From Ignavibacteriota bacterium (lineage in GTDB: Bacteria; Bacteroidota; Ignavibacteria; Ignavibacteriales; Melioribacteraceae), in the NCBI GenBank assembly GCA_013112585.1, contig JABFGH010000021.1:1-64000 (forward strand): a DNA stretch of 64,000 nt, read 5' to 3'. This document shows positions 47,276 to 57,170 of the stretch, piece after piece. The stretch's first letter is position 1. Each line of letters begins with the position of its first letter. The notes under the pieces are model-generated. The model made no database searches, was not told the DNA's origin, and worked only from the letters and a program-made list of their open reading frames with translations. The position numbers and the translations under genes were made by a program.

Positions 47276-48241
47276 TCAAAATCCTAATCTTTCCATATCC
47301 GCTACCAAAGTTTTGACCGCATTTATTGATTTATCAAATGCAGCTTGTTCTTCTTCATCAAGCGTAAGTTCAACAATTCGCACAACACCTTTTTCGCCAA
47401 GTACAGCGGGAACACCAACATAGTAGCCATCAACCCCGAATTCACCATTTAAGTAAACACATGTTGGCAGCAATCTATTTTCATCATAAATTATTGCTTC
47501 AGCCATTGCTATTGCAGATGCAGCAGGGGAATAGAATGCTGAACCGGTCTTCAAAAGTTTAACAACTTCACCGCCCGCCATTTTTGTTCTGCTAACCATT
47601 GCTTCCATAACTTCTTTAGCTTTAGCAGCATCTTTATATTTTCTTTCCAGCATTTCCATTACCGGTACGCCGTTTACATTTGCGTAACGTACTAATGGCA
47701 CCATAGTATCTCCGTGTCCGCCTAATACCATTGCGTTGATATCTCTTACAGAAACATCCAGTTCCCAAGCAATGAAAGTGGAGAAACGTGAGGAATCAAG
47801 TACACCGGCTTGTCCAATAACACGATGAGTAGGGAAGCCGGATACTTTTTGAAATAATGTAACCATGGCATCAAGCGGGTTGGAAATAATAATTACAATT
47901 GAATTAGGAGCATGTTCTTTTACTCCTTCAGCAACTTGTTTCATTATCTTTGCATTTGTTGTCAGCAAATCATCTCTGCTCATTCCGGGCTTACGCGGCA
48001 AGCCTGCAGTAATAATTACTATGTCTGATCCGGTAATATCAGCATAAGTATTTGTTCCTTTCAGTACTACATCGGTTCCGTCAACTCTCGATGCTTCAGC
48101 TATATCCAATGTTTTACCTTGCGGAAAATCTTCTACGATATCAAATAAAACAACATCCCCAAGTTTTTTCTGAGCAATTAACTGTGCTAATACTCCGCCT
48201 ATCTGTCCTCCGCCAATTAGTGCAATTTTTTTTCGTGCCAT
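47276..48241 (-). CDS. mdh: Malate dehydrogenase
   Basis: 321 residues of the LDH-like malate dehydrogenase type, which interconverts malate and oxaloacetate with NAD in the cytoplasm (TCA cycle). The NAD-binding motif GGGQIGG is at 10-16. The substrate-loop arginines are in [13 protein letters not shown], and the catalytic histidine is in [18 protein letters not shown] precedes the start. It is monocistronic and faces the terminator shared with rpmA. Confidence 0.97.
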   Translation of the reverse strand: MARKKIALIGGGQIGGVLAQLIAQKKLGDVVLFDIVEDFPQGKTLDIAEASRVDGTDVVLKGTNTYADITGSDIVIITAGLPRKPGMSRDDLLTTNAKIMKQVAEGVKEHAPNSIVIIISNPLDAMVTLFQKVSGFPTHRVIGQAGVLDSSRFSTFIAWELDVSVRDINAMVLGGHGDTMVPLVRYANVNGVPVMEMLERKYKDAAKAKEVMEAMVSRTKMAGGEVVKLLKTGSAFYSPAASAIAMAEAIIYDENRLLPTCVYLNGEFGVDGYYVGVPAVLGEKGVVRIVELTLDEEEQAAFDKSINAVKTLVADMERLGF

Positions 48242-48379
48242 AATATCTCCTTAAAATTTTGGGTTAAAAATTCTTTTTAATAATCAATTAAACAATATCT
48301 AAAGATGAAAAAATTTATAAGTTAAAAATTTTGAAATTGCATATGGAAGTTTGCATCAGCAAATAGAGATTTATAAAAC

Positions 48380-48796
48380 TTACTTATCTAATTTTATTTC
48401 TAAAATTGCTTCTGTACCCTCCGGGGTAAAATTATAGGTCAAAGAGGAAAGGTAAGATTTCATGATATGAATACCTCTTCCGTTTTCTTTCAATATATTC
48501 TCCGGTGTAGTCGGGTCGGGAACAGATTTAGGCTCAAAGCCTTTGCCTTCATCTTTAAATATAATCCTCATAACTTTATCGGTAACAACAACCTTTATTT
48601 CAACTTTTTTTGTCGGGTCATTTTTATTCCCGTGCAATATGCTGTTCGATGCTGCCTCGGCAGTTGATAATGCTATACAGTTAAACTTTTCTTCATCGAC
48701 GTTATTTTGTTCAGCAATTTCTAATATAAAACTTTCAATTTCCGGCAAGTATTCAGGATCGCTTGGAAAAACTTTTATATATTCATTAGACGGCAA
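48380..48796 (-). CDS. RsbW-like anti-sigma factor / serine kinase
   Basis: A 138-residue HATPase_c_2 protein. The N box is TAEAASNSILHGNKND and the G boxes are FKDEGKGFEP and NGRGIHIMKSY. Such proteins phosphorylate an anti-sigma-factor antagonist or hold a sigma factor in partner-switching networks. No antagonist or sigma gene is adjacent, so its partner is elsewhere. Confidence 0.88.
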   Translation of the reverse strand: MPSNEYIKVFPSDPEYLPEIESFILEIAEQNNVDEEKFNCIALSTAEAASNSILHGNKNDPTKKVEIKVVVTDKVMRIIFKDEGKGFEPKSVPDPTTPENILKENGRGIHIMKSYLSSLTYNFTPEGTEAILEIKLDK

Positions 48797-48878
48797 ATTA
48801 AAACTCCATTTGTATAATTAGGCTTACTTTATAAGAGTAATATATAAAAATATGTAGAGAATTTTGTGAAATAATTAA

Positions 48879-50786
48879 CTAAATATTCCAAGTTAATCTT
48901 ACATTCATATTAACTAATTCCCGTTTGGAATTTTGTTCGGTATTTATGAATTCGTACCAGCCCCTTACAAATAAATTAAGCCTGTTGAAAATTAGTATTC
49001 TTAAATTTGAAGAGGGTCCCATGCTTGTATATTCAGAACTAAGCTGTTTCTCAACTTCTTCATTATAGTTGTAGGTTAAAAGCGAAAAGTAACGGAAGCC
49101 TAATCCAATCGAAAAAATATCATACGAGTAAACTATTCGCGGTTCAATAAAAAATTCATTTAAAAACCTTGCAGGCTTACCGGAAAAATTAAACCATTGA
49201 AAATCACCTTGCTCAGAAAGTTTTACATAACTGTAAAAATTAAAATTCATTCTTTTCGTCAGCTTCACCGAAGTGGAATCATAAAAAACAAATTGACGAA
49301 ATGAGAAACTATTAAAATTAGGATTCAAATCTTCGAAGTCATAAACAGTATAATTGGCAGATACTTCAGCCACATTAGTTGAGCGGATATTTTTTCCGAT
49401 GTATGAGCTGCCGGAATTTAATTTTATTACACGTCTTACATTATTATTTGAACTACGCTCAGATAAAATGTAAACAATGTGGTTGAAGCTTCCTTCGAGA
49501 TTTAAATACATTGAAAAAAGCGGGCTGAATTTATGCAAATACCCGGCGCGCATAGTTGTAAGTAATTCATCCCTATCATCAAAATTGTTTTCATTTGGTG
49601 TGTCATAAATAAGTTTCCGATGGAACATGCTCAGTGATACTTCATCCATTGAACCGAGTTTGTATGTTCCGGATGCTGAGAGCGTTGCATATTGTGTTTT
49701 ATTGTTTTTCAGACTTTCGGCATCCTCTTTATCCTGAAGCAGAGATTCGGGAATCCCCTCGCGTGATTTAGCAATATGCCTTTCTTCTTTTTCTGAAAAG
49801 GATATTCTAAAATTAGCATTAAAATTTTTTGAATTTATTCTTCCCGATGATGCAAATTCTAATTTGAACTCTTCAATCTTTGTATCGATGCCCGAAGCAC
49901 TGATATTTTCAGTAAGAACATACCGGGTGTCTCTATCAATTTTACGCCAGCCGACAATTCCTTCAAAATCAAATGCTAGCAGCCGGTTTTTTGAAATGTA
50001 TAAAAACTTATCACGCAGTGAATAATTTGATTCAGTTCTGCTTTGAATATTTTTAATAATATTGAAATTTGATAAGGTCAGGGAATCAGCATCGAGATAA
50101 AAATCCATACGCTGCTCAACATATTTGGCAGATATTAAATTCTGAAATGAGTTATCGATAAAACTTTGAAGACCAATGTTAGCATATCTAAAAATATTTT
50201 TACGGGGAGAAATATCTTCATTAAAAAATTTAATTGTTGATGATAAATAAAAATCACTAAGCTTATAATTATTTACGATTGCCTCGCTTCCGTAAAGCAA
50301 TCCTTTATCCTCAATTCCAATTTGCTTATTTGTTACCACACCTAAAAACGGAACCAAATTTATTTCTTTTGAAGGCTGAACTCTGGCAAAGATTGATGAA
50401 TTTATATTAGATGCAGAATTTAAATCTAACTTTCTATCATCATCGTATAAGTAAACATTTGTTAAACTGCCTATCATAAAAAGGGGCGTAATTTTATATT
50501 CCCCAATTAAAGAAAAATGCTGCTCATCTTTTATGTTTTTTGTAGTGGAATTAATAACTGTAGAATTGAACCGTTCATTTATTCCGATAAATAAATCATC
50601 AAAGTTCCGGCTGTAAATAAAAGCGGTGTTAAGATTAAAAGTTGAAAGCTGCTTATTAAAATATGTCTGAAGTCCTCTTTTTTTATAGGGATCTTTTAAA
50701 AAACTTAAGCTATCGGGGCGCGATTGAGCAATTAGATTACAAAAAGTGATGAGAGAAAAAAGCAGTATGAAAAATTTATTCTTCAA
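48879..50786 (-). CDS. Putative outer-membrane beta-barrel protein
   Basis: 635 residues with a signal peptide ending LIAQS and then long alternating beta segments typical of large outer-membrane barrels (DLFIGINERFNSTVINSTT, NFNANFRISFSEKEERH). The protein ends in MNVRLTWNI. I do not recognise a family. Its start overlaps the end of the fibronectin lipoprotein gene by 11 bases, so they are cotranscribed and the lipoprotein may be its partner. No plug domain or TonB features are seen. Confidence 0.85.
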   Translation of the reverse strand: MKNKFFILLFSLITFCNLIAQSRPDSLSFLKDPYKKRGLQTYFNKQLSTFNLNTAFIYSRNFDDLFIGINERFNSTVINSTTKNIKDEQHFSLIGEYKITPLFMIGSLTNVYLYDDDRKLDLNSASNINSSIFARVQPSKEINLVPFLGVVTNKQIGIEDKGLLYGSEAIVNNYKLSDFYLSSTIKFFNEDISPRKNIFRYANIGLQSFIDNSFQNLISAKYVEQRMDFYLDADSLTLSNFNIIKNIQSRTESNYSLRDKFLYISKNRLLAFDFEGIVGWRKIDRDTRYVLTENISASGIDTKIEEFKLEFASSGRINSKNFNANFRISFSEKEERHIAKSREGIPESLLQDKEDAESLKNNKTQYATLSASGTYKLGSMDEVSLSMFHRKLIYDTPNENNFDDRDELLTTMRAGYLHKFSPLFSMYLNLEGSFNHIVYILSERSSNNNVRRVIKLNSGSSYIGKNIRSTNVAEVSANYTVYDFEDLNPNFNSFSFRQFVFYDSTSVKLTKRMNFNFYSYVKLSEQGDFQWFNFSGKPARFLNEFFIEPRIVYSYDIFSIGLGFRYFSLLTYNYNEEVEKQLSSEYTSMGPSSNLRILIFNRLNLFVRGWYEFINTEQNSKRELVNMNVRLTWNI

Positions 50787-51777
50787 TATTTTGAGGCACT
50801 ATTTTAAAGTTATTGATATCAGTAAAACTGTTAGGTTCTGAAGAAGAATTAGAGTATGTAATTACTCTCCAATAATAATACCGGTATGATTCCAATACAA
50901 TATTTGAAATAGGTATAGTTCTATTTACATCAACTTCATCGGTAGAAAAATTTATCTCTCTAATAATATCAAAAAATTCATTCTTTTGTATTACTATTTT
51001 ATAATCAGCCGGTTCTGAAATTAGCTCTATCTCAAGGGCGCTAAGAAAAGAAATCTCGGCATTATTTTCCGGAAAAATAATTTTTGGTTTGTTAAAAATA
51101 ATATCAGTCAGTTCACGTGTTGGTTCACTTTGTAAATTCCCCTTATCAACAGCAGTAACTTTGTAGTAATATTTTATTAATAATTGAATATTACTTGTAT
51201 CGGAATAGTTTATCTGATATGTGGAATCGTGAAGTTTCTCCGCCGCAATTTCAAAATTTGGTATTGTATCCCGATAAATATTGTACTGTTTAATATCGGT
51301 ATCGCCTGTAGGAACCCAGCTTAGATAAATATAAATTGAATCATTCCAATTTCTGGCATTTATTCTGCTATCAAAAGGGGTAATTGGCTTAAAGTAGTTT
51401 TCAGGTTTTGCAAATACGGTAGGTGAAAATTTCCCTTCATTGTCAAAAATATCAATTGAGGTTAATTTATAATAGTAGGTAGAGTCATATTCCAAGCCGG
51501 TGTCGAGAAAAAAATCATCATTGGTATAAGCGAGCAACATAAATTTAATTGTATCATTTATGCTTCTGTAAATATTGTAGCCCTTTGTACCTGCTTCGGT
51601 ATTTCTAAACCATTCAATCCCAACTTGCCCATCACGTGCGCGCCATACGTTCAAACCACTTGGCGGATTGGGCGGAACACCATCATCTTTTAATGGAGTA
51701 TTTATACTATCTCTATCGCAGCCGATCATAATTGAAATCAGCAATAGAATTAGTATCTGTTTAAATTTTAAATTCAT
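50776..51777 (-). CDS. Fibronectin type III lipoprotein
   Basis: 333 residues from the ATG at 51777, which starts a lipoprotein signal (MNLKFKQILILLLISIMIGC, lipobox IMIGC). Two fibronectin III domains follow (PPSGLNVWRARDGQVGIEWFRN... and NARNWNDSIYIYLSWVPTG...), then a third sandwich. An upstream in-frame ATG at 51861 would put 28 charged residues before the signal and is rejected. The start overlaps the metallo-hydrolase stop by 17 bases. The role is unknown, probably surface or periplasmic. Confidence 0.87.
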   Translation of the reverse strand: MNLKFKQILILLLISIMIGCDRDSINTPLKDDGVPPNPPSGLNVWRARDGQVGIEWFRNTEAGTKGYNIYRSINDTIKFMLLAYTNDDFFLDTGLEYDSTYYYKLTSIDIFDNEGKFSPTVFAKPENYFKPITPFDSRINARNWNDSIYIYLSWVPTGDTDIKQYNIYRDTIPNFEIAAEKLHDSTYQINYSDTSNIQLLIKYYYKVTAVDKGNLQSEPTRELTDIIFNKPKIIFPENNAEISFLSALEIELISEPADYKIVIQKNEFFDIIREINFSTDEVDVNRTIPISNIVLESYRYYYWRVITYSNSSSEPNSFTDINNFKIVPQNIEE

Positions 51778-53158
51778 CACCGCGTTTTGGAATTGTAACA
51801 TTTCTAAAGCCGGCTTTCTGTAATTCGTTAGAAAAAATATTTTGCTGGTCTTCTTCACCATGTACTAAAAATATATTCTGCATTCTGCTTTTATCAAAAT
51901 GATTAACATATTCAAGCAGTTCATCAGCATCAGCATGAGCGCTGAATGAGTCCATCACAATTACTTCTGCATTTAAGTTATATTCATCACCAAATATTTT
52001 AACGATCTCTTCTTTCTCGGTAATTCTTCGTCCAAGAGTGTGCTGTGCAGAGTAACCGACAATTAGCACAATATTATTTGGATTTTCAATGTTATTAGCC
52101 AGGTGGTGCAAAATTCTGCCTGCCTCGCACATACCGGAACTGGAAATAATAATTAAAGGTCCCGCTTCATCATTAAGTCTTTTTGAATCTTCTACATCAC
52201 GAATGTAAGTAAGTTTATCAAACCCGAATGGGTCTTTTCGTTTAATGAGAAATTCTGATATTTCGTTATCGAAACATTCCGGGTGAATGCGAAAAACCTC
52301 TGTGGCATTAACCGATAGGGGACTATCAACAAAAACTTTTATCTCCGGTGCTCTTCCGCTTTCAATAATTCTATGAATTGCATAAACCAACTCTTGAGTT
52401 CTACCGACACTAAAAGCCGGAATAATAATTTTTGCTTTTTGGGCATGAGCCTTATTAATAACAGCAGCTAACTTATCTTCGGCATTCAAGGGGTTATCGT
52501 GGGTCCTTCCGCCGTAAGTGCTTTCACATATAAAATGATCTACATCGGGTATATATTCGGGGTCTTTTAATATCGGTAAATTCGGTCTGCCGAGATCACC
52601 CGAAAAACCGAGAGTAGTTATTTTACCATCTTCGTTTAAGGTTAAAAAAACTATTGCCGAACCAAGAATATGCCCTGCATCGAAAAATGTTAGTTTAATT
52701 CCTTTAGCAAGTTCAACTTCATTATGATAGTTTATTCCAACAAATTGTTTTAAAGTTTGAGGAATATCATCTTGAGTGTATAACGGTTCAAAAAGATTTT
52801 TACCCTGCTTTTCACGTTTTTTATTTACATATCTAACATCCATTTCCTGAATATGGGCACTATCGCGAAGCATAATAGTTGCAAGGTCTTTTGTAGCAAA
52901 GGTACAATAAATATTTCCTTTAAATCCTTTTTTAACTAAAGTGGGCAGGTTGCCCGAGTGATCAATATGAGCGTGTGAAAGAATAACGAAATCTATTTCA
53001 GCAGGATCAAATTGATCAAAATTTCTGTTCAATTCAAACGCAATTTTTCTCTTTCCTTGATATAGTCCGCAATCTAAAAGAAAGGTAAAGCCATTTACTT
53101 CAATAAGGTGCATGGAACCGGTAACGGTTTGTGCTGCGCCAATAAATTTAATTTTCAT
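51761..53158 (-). CDS. Beta-CASP metallo-beta-lactamase-fold hydrolase
   Basis: 465 residues of the CPSF73/YSH1-like family. The metal motif is LSHAHIDHSGN (HxHxDH), with motif 3 region GHILGSA, motif 4 GFSGDLGRP and the beta-CASP motifs including SSSGMCEAGRILHHL and DSFSAHAD. By family knowledge such bacterial enzymes are RNA endo- or exonucleases acting in the cytoplasm. It is first in a three-gene overlapping unit with the lipoprotein and outer-membrane genes, an odd pairing of RNA metabolism and envelope proteins. Confidence 0.92.
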   Translation of the reverse strand: MKIKFIGAAQTVTGSMHLIEVNGFTFLLDCGLYQGKRKIAFELNRNFDQFDPAEIDFVILSHAHIDHSGNLPTLVKKGFKGNIYCTFATKDLATIMLRDSAHIQEMDVRYVNKKREKQGKNLFEPLYTQDDIPQTLKQFVGINYHNEVELAKGIKLTFFDAGHILGSAIVFLTLNEDGKITTLGFSGDLGRPNLPILKDPEYIPDVDHFICESTYGGRTHDNPLNAEDKLAAVINKAHAQKAKIIIPAFSVGRTQELVYAIHRIIESGRAPEIKVFVDSPLSVNATEVFRIHPECFDNEISEFLIKRKDPFGFDKLTYIRDVEDSKRLNDEAGPLIIISSSGMCEAGRILHHLANNIENPNNIVLIVGYSAQHTLGRRITEKEEIVKIFGDEYNLNAEVIVMDSFSAHADADELLEYVNHFDKSRMQNIFLVHGEEDQQNIFSNELQKAGFRNVTIPKRGDEFKI

Positions 53159-53202
53159 ATTATGCCGTCTTTATTTAAATAATTAATTTATTACGGTAAA
53201 AT

Positions 53203-53688
53203 CTATCCTACTGCTCTCCACAATCGTTTATCAAATATAAACTCTTTTGGTTTGGAAAATTTCAGTTTCTTAAATTCTTTATGTAATGGATTTATAAGAT
53301 AATTATCTCCCGAAGGCACAACTAAAGCAGGCACTTTAAGAAGAAGACTTCTACATTCACGCGCCCAATCAGAGCCGATGTTTTTTGTTTCATCGGCAGC
53401 CGGCATTTCCATCCACGCTTCAGGTATAGTATCATATTTTACTTCCTCATTACTTACGCTAAGCGGAACTCTAATTTCTATTGAAAATAATTTAATTGAT
53501 TTTAAAGGTCTAAATTTATCGGGTCTTTGTACATGAATAAAAAGTTCCATTGCCGCCAAAGCCAAGCTATTCGAGCAATATACAACAGTTGTACCTTCAT
53601 GATTCCACCGACCGCCGAATGCTTTTGCTCCTTCACCTGAAAAAGCATTTTCCAAATTACTCTCTTTAATTATCCGCCAAAGTTTCAT
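53203..53688 (-). CDS. RES-domain toxin
   Basis: 161 residues with the RES fold: the arginine in MKLWRII, SGEGAKAFGGRWNHEG, then YCSNSLALAAMELFIH with the conserved Ser and Glu. RES toxins degrade or modify NAD by a mechanism related to ADP-ribosylation. The start codon shares a base with the antitoxin stop (TAATG), so translation is coupled. Confidence 0.93.
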   Translation of the reverse strand: MKLWRIIKESNLENAFSGEGAKAFGGRWNHEGTTVVYCSNSLALAAMELFIHVQRPDKFRPLKSIKLFSIEIRVPLSVSNEEVKYDTIPEAWMEMPAADETKNIGSDWARECRSLLLKVPALVVPSGDNYLINPLHKEFKKLKFSKPKEFIFDKRLWRAVG

Positions 53689-54128
53689 TAGGAATAAACA
53701 CCATGTTCAATTCTTCCCAATAGGCTTTCTACTTCTTTAGCTCCCGCTTCTGTTTTTAGAAGTTCTAAGGGAATCTCATTTCCCAATCCGTATTGCGGTG
53801 ACTTAAGCCAAATTTTTGCTTCATCAGTTTCTTCAAGCACAGCAACAGTTTTATAGAATATATTTAATACGCGGTAAAGCCGGTCACTGGTTATTTCATT
53901 TAATTTTTTTGAAGATGAATTAACTCTTATTCTTTCCAGAGTTTTACCGCTTATACCAAGCAGTTCTGCAATTTGCGAATTTGTTATATGGAGAATCTTT
54001 TTTAAGTGGTTTATCCATATTGAAGGAAGACCGGTTTCAACTTTTTTAGCAAGTCTTATATTGTTGGGGGATTTTTTTGTTACTTCAAAAAAATTATCAA
54101 TCTGTTTATTTATTATCACAGCGCTCAT
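53688..54128 (-). CDS. Xre/MbcA/ParS-family antitoxin
   Basis: 146 residues from the ATG at 54128. The N-terminal half has an Xre-like helix-turn-helix (ITNSQIAELLGISGKTLERIR), and the C-terminus is the DUF2384 toxin-binding region (IPLELLKTEAGAKEVESLLGRIEHG). It neutralises the RES toxin and probably represses its own promoter. The longer reading from 54203 would begin upstream of a well-placed promoter and is rejected. Confidence 0.92.
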   Translation of the reverse strand: MSAVIINKQIDNFFEVTKKSPNNIRLAKKVETGLPSIWINHLKKILHITNSQIAELLGISGKTLERIRVNSSSKKLNEITSDRLYRVLNIFYKTVAVLEETDEAKIWLKSPQYGLGNEIPLELLKTEAGAKEVESLLGRIEHGVYS

Positions 54129-54154
54129 TTTTATGCTCCGACTTATGACTAGTA

Positions 54155-54186
54155 CAAATTTAGACAAATGACGTGTGTAAAGCAAA
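54155..54186 (-). promoter_or_regulatory. Promoter of the Xre-RES module
   Basis: On the complement, TTTG (54186-54183) and TAAATTTG (54162-54155) are separated by 20 bases, matching the Bacteroidota -33/-7 consensus TTTG-N19-21-TAnnTTTG. The predicted transcript start lies about 20 bases before the ATG at 54128, which supports that start. Confidence 0.65.
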
Positions 54187-54246
54187 TTGGTAGAGGAGTT
54201 CAATAATAATAAACTTTATTCAATAACTATTTTATTTGAAATTGAA

Positions 54247-55290
54247 TTAAGCTGAATAGGGCGGGCTGAAATACTTTTTACGAAGCTTTAATGCAATATT
54301 CACCAAAAATATTAATACCGGCACCTCAACAAGAGGTCCAATTACAGCGGCAAATGCTTGTCCGGAATTTATACCAAACACAGCAATAGAAACAGCTATT
54401 GCAAGCTCAAAATTATTACTAGCCGCGGTAAATGAAAGTGTAGTTGTCTTTGGGTAATCGGCACCTAATTTCTTACTCAAATAAAAACTTATAAAAAACA
54501 TTATTACGAAGTATAAAACCAGGGGTAAGGCAATTCTTAAAACATCGAATGGAATCTTAACAATTAATTCACCTTTTAGTGAAAACATAACAAAAATTGT
54601 AAATAGTAAAGCTATTAGTGTTATGGGACTAATTTTAGGAATGAACTTACTTGAATACCAATCTTTACTCTTTATCCTAATTAATAAAAATCGAGTTGCC
54701 ATTCCCGCAATGAATGGGATACCGAGATAGATTAAAACACTTTCAGCAATTTCTCCTATTGATATATCAACAGCAAAACTTGTAAGCCCTAACCAATTTG
54801 GCAGAATGCTTAGGAATACGTAAGCGTAAACTGAGAATAATATGATTTGAAAAATTGAATTAAATGCAACCAATCCGGCAGCGTACTCATTATCTCCACA
54901 TGCGAGATCATTCCAAACAAGAACCATTGCAATACAGCGCGCCAGTCCTATAAGTATTAAGCCCGCCATATATTCAGGATAATCCTGCAAAAATATTACC
55001 GCAAGGATAAACATTAGCAGTGGTCCAATCAGCCAGTTTTGAACGATGGAGAGAGAAAGAATTTTTATGTCTTTAAAGGCATCGCCAAGTTCTTCATATT
55101 TTACTTTTGCCAGCGGGGGATACATCATCAGGATCAATCCAATTGCAATTGGAATGTTTGTAGTGCCGGATTGAAAGTTGTTCCAGAAATCTGCGACAGA
55201 GGGGAACCAGTATCCTGTAAACACTCCTGCAAACATTGATAGAAAAATCCATAATGTTAAATATTTATCTAGAAATGATAAATTTTTCAT
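54247..55290 (-). CDS. acr3: Arsenite efflux transporter, ACR3 family
   Basis: 347 residues with ten predicted membrane helices. The conserved region [33 protein letters not shown] carries the essential cysteine of ACR3 pumps. It exports As(III), or the As(III)-thiol species made by ArsC, across the inner membrane. It is the last gene of the arsR-arsM-arsC-acr3 operon, eight bases after arsC. Confidence 0.95.
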   Translation of the reverse strand: MKNLSFLDKYLTLWIFLSMFAGVFTGYWFPSVADFWNNFQSGTTNIPIAIGLILMMYPPLAKVKYEELGDAFKDIKILSLSIVQNWLIGPLLMFILAVIFLQDYPEYMAGLILIGLARCIAMVLVWNDLACGDNEYAAGLVAFNSIFQIILFSVYAYVFLSILPNWLGLTSFAVDISIGEIAESVLIYLGIPFIAGMATRFLLIRIKSKDWYSSKFIPKISPITLIALLFTIFVMFSLKGELIVKIPFDVLRIALPLVLYFVIMFFISFYLSKKLGADYPKTTTLSFTAASNNFELAIAVSIAVFGINSGQAFAAVIGPLVEVPVLIFLVNIALKLRKKYFSPPYSA

Positions 55291-55298
55291 AATAGTGT

Positions 55299-55718
55299 TC
55301 AGTTAATTTTTAGAGATTTATAAAATGCAAGAAAGTCAGTTTTTATTTCATCTCTTATTTTTCTAAAAACAGCAAGAATCTCTTCTTCTGTTCCAACTGC
55401 ATCGGCAGGGTCATCAAAACCTATGTGAAGAGTTTTACCGACTTTACCCAAAAAAGTTGGACAAGTTTCTTTGGCATTATCGCATACAGTAATAACATAA
55501 TCAAATTCCTCTGATAAATATTCTGCAACATCCTCGGGCTTGCCATCACTAATATCTATTCCTACTTCTTTCATCACCTCAATTGCTTTAGCACTAACTG
55601 AACTTGCCGGGTTTGTTCCTGCCGAAAAAACTTGAAGCGATGAATCAAATGATTTTAAAAATCCCTCCGCCATTTGGCTGCGGCATGAATTACCTGTGCA
55701 GAGAATTAGTATTTTCAT
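55299..55718 (-). CDS. arsC: Thioredoxin-coupled arsenate reductase
   Basis: 139 residues of the low-molecular-weight phosphatase type. The P-loop cysteine is in [14 protein letters not shown], and the two redox cysteines are in [12 protein letters not shown] (CX6C), the pattern of the Staphylococcus pI258 enzyme. It reduces As(V) to As(III) using thioredoxin. It lies between arsM and acr3 in one operon. Confidence 0.95.
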   Translation of the reverse strand: MKILILCTGNSCRSQMAEGFLKSFDSSLQVFSAGTNPASSVSAKAIEVMKEVGIDISDGKPEDVAEYLSEEFDYVITVCDNAKETCPTFLGKVGKTLHIGFDDPADAVGTEEEILAVFRKIRDEIKTDFLAFYKSLKIN

Positions 55719-55733
55719 TATTGTACCTATTTT

Positions 55734-56549
55734 TTATTTAACTGCAACAACTGTTATGCTGTAAATTCCTGTGGCTGATTCTCTAAACTTAGCAGTTTCT
55801 TCCTTACTCAGATGCTCTAAAAGCATTTCATCAGTCAATTCTATTTGTCGGGATTTTTTCACCTCAATATTATTGAAACCCACTGATTTAATAATATTCA
55901 AATAATCATTCTCTTGCTCCGCTCCCGAAACACATCCTGCATACATTGCAGCAGCATTTCTTATATTTTCAGGCAGTTCACCTCTCAGAACAATATCAGA
56001 GACACAAAAATGTGCTCCCGGTTTAAGTATTCTATATATTTCCTCAAAGGCTTTCTTTTTATCAGGCACTAAATTAAGTACGCAATTACTTATAACAACA
56101 TCAGCAAGATCATCATTTAGTAGTATATTTTCTATCTCGCTTAACTTGAACTCGATATTCCTAAACCCAAGTTTTACAAGGTTTTGATTAGCTTTAGTTA
56201 CCATATCTTCGGTCATATCAATTCCAATTACTTTACCTTTATCGCCAACTATGGTTCTGGCAATAAACACATCATTTCCTGCACCGGAACCAAGATCAAC
56301 TACCGTATCTCCTTCATTTATTAATGCATGCTCCGTCGGCAGTCCGCAGCCTAAGCCTAAGTCGGCATCTTTAACATAGCCCTTCAATTCCGTATAATCA
56401 TCATTGAATACAGTATAGTCAACTTCCTTGGAATTGTTACAGCAGCTTGTTTCTGTTTTGGGAGCACAGCAGTCCGATTGTAGGGAGGCAGATGCAATTT
56501 TAGAATATTTATCTTTTACTATTTTTTTAATTTCGTCTGAGGTATTCAT
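55734..56549 (-). CDS. arsM: Arsenite S-adenosylmethionine methyltransferase
   Basis: 271 residues from the ATG at 56549, which has GGAGAA five bases upstream. The SAM-binding motif is VVDLGSGAGNDVF. The three arsenic-binding cysteines lie in GLGCGLPT, ISNCVLNLV and YAGCVSGAE. The N-terminus also carries two CC pairs (SDCCAPKTETSCCN) that may bind metal. It methylates As(III) to volatile or less retained species. Ribosome site and reading position reject the longer start at 56570. Confidence 0.94.
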   Translation of the reverse strand: MNTSDEIKKIVKDKYSKIASASLQSDCCAPKTETSCCNNSKEVDYTVFNDDYTELKGYVKDADLGLGCGLPTEHALINEGDTVVDLGSGAGNDVFIARTIVGDKGKVIGIDMTEDMVTKANQNLVKLGFRNIEFKLSEIENILLNDDLADVVISNCVLNLVPDKKKAFEEIYRILKPGAHFCVSDIVLRGELPENIRNAAAMYAGCVSGAEQENDYLNIIKSVGFNNIEVKKSRQIELTDEMLLEHLSKEETAKFRESATGIYSITVVAVK

Positions 56550-56563
56550 AAAATTCTCCAATT

Positions 56564-56881
56564 TTAACATTTACAAACATTTAATAATAATTTATCAAAT
56601 AATTTTTTTGCTTTATTAATTGCCTTACTATCAATACAATAACAAACTTTTGGTCCTTCAATTTGTCCTTTTATCAATCCCGCTTTTTTTAATTCCTTCA
56701 AATGCTGTGAGACGGTTGACTGGGAAAGCGGAAGTAATTCAACAATATCTCCGCACATGCAGACATTCATATCGACTAGAATATTTAATATTTTTACTCT
56801 TGCCGGATGGGATAAAGCTTTAGCAATTTTCCCAATTTCAATTTCTTCTTTCGAAAATAATTCTTTTTTTGAATAAGCCAT
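56564..56881 (-). CDS. arsR: ArsR-family arsenic-responsive repressor
   Basis: 105 residues from the ATG at 56881. The winged helix has recognition helix LPLSQSTVSQHLKELKKAGL. The metalloid site is a CxC in NVCMCGDIVELL, which matches the classical CVCDL site. It represses the operon in the absence of As(III). AGGAAAG precedes the start. An earlier in-frame ATG at 56932 would lie inside the operator and is rejected. Confidence 0.94.
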   Translation of the reverse strand: MAYSKKELFSKEEIEIGKIAKALSHPARVKILNILVDMNVCMCGDIVELLPLSQSTVSQHLKELKKAGLIKGQIEGPKVCYCIDSKAINKAKKLFDKLLLNVCKC

Positions 56882-56898
56882 AATCTTTCCTATTGTAT

Positions 56899-56933
56899 AT
56901 CGTAAATATACGATGTAGAATTTATTTGTCAAA
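56899..56933 (-). promoter_or_regulatory. ars promoter with overlapping ArsR operator
   Basis: On the complement, TTTG (56933-56930) and TATATTTA (56910-56903) are 19 bases apart, close to TTTG-N19-TAnnTTTG. A 16-bp palindrome ATCGTA-TATT-TACGAT at 56914-56899 covers the -7 box, so repressor binding would block RNA polymerase. Confidence 0.7.
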
Positions 56934-57170
56934 CAAAAAATAAAAAAAATAATTACGACATGTGCTTTGCTTTCAAATTCGGTTTAATATTATAGAGTTG
57001 ATTTAAAAATTCGAGTAGATATTACAAATAACAATGATTGGATCGAGTTATTAAAAATTTTAATAACTATTATTATCTATTCTAAAAAGTCGTTAAGTAG
57101 TATCTGAAATTTGAATAATAACTCTCAACGGTTTATCTTAAAATTAAACAATTTACTATTTGGAATATTT

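Noticed and set aside
57111-57170. Upstream TTG start for the racemase gene
   Set aside because: It would put 20 residues in front of a clear lipoprotein signal peptide. The ATG at 57171 is more likely.
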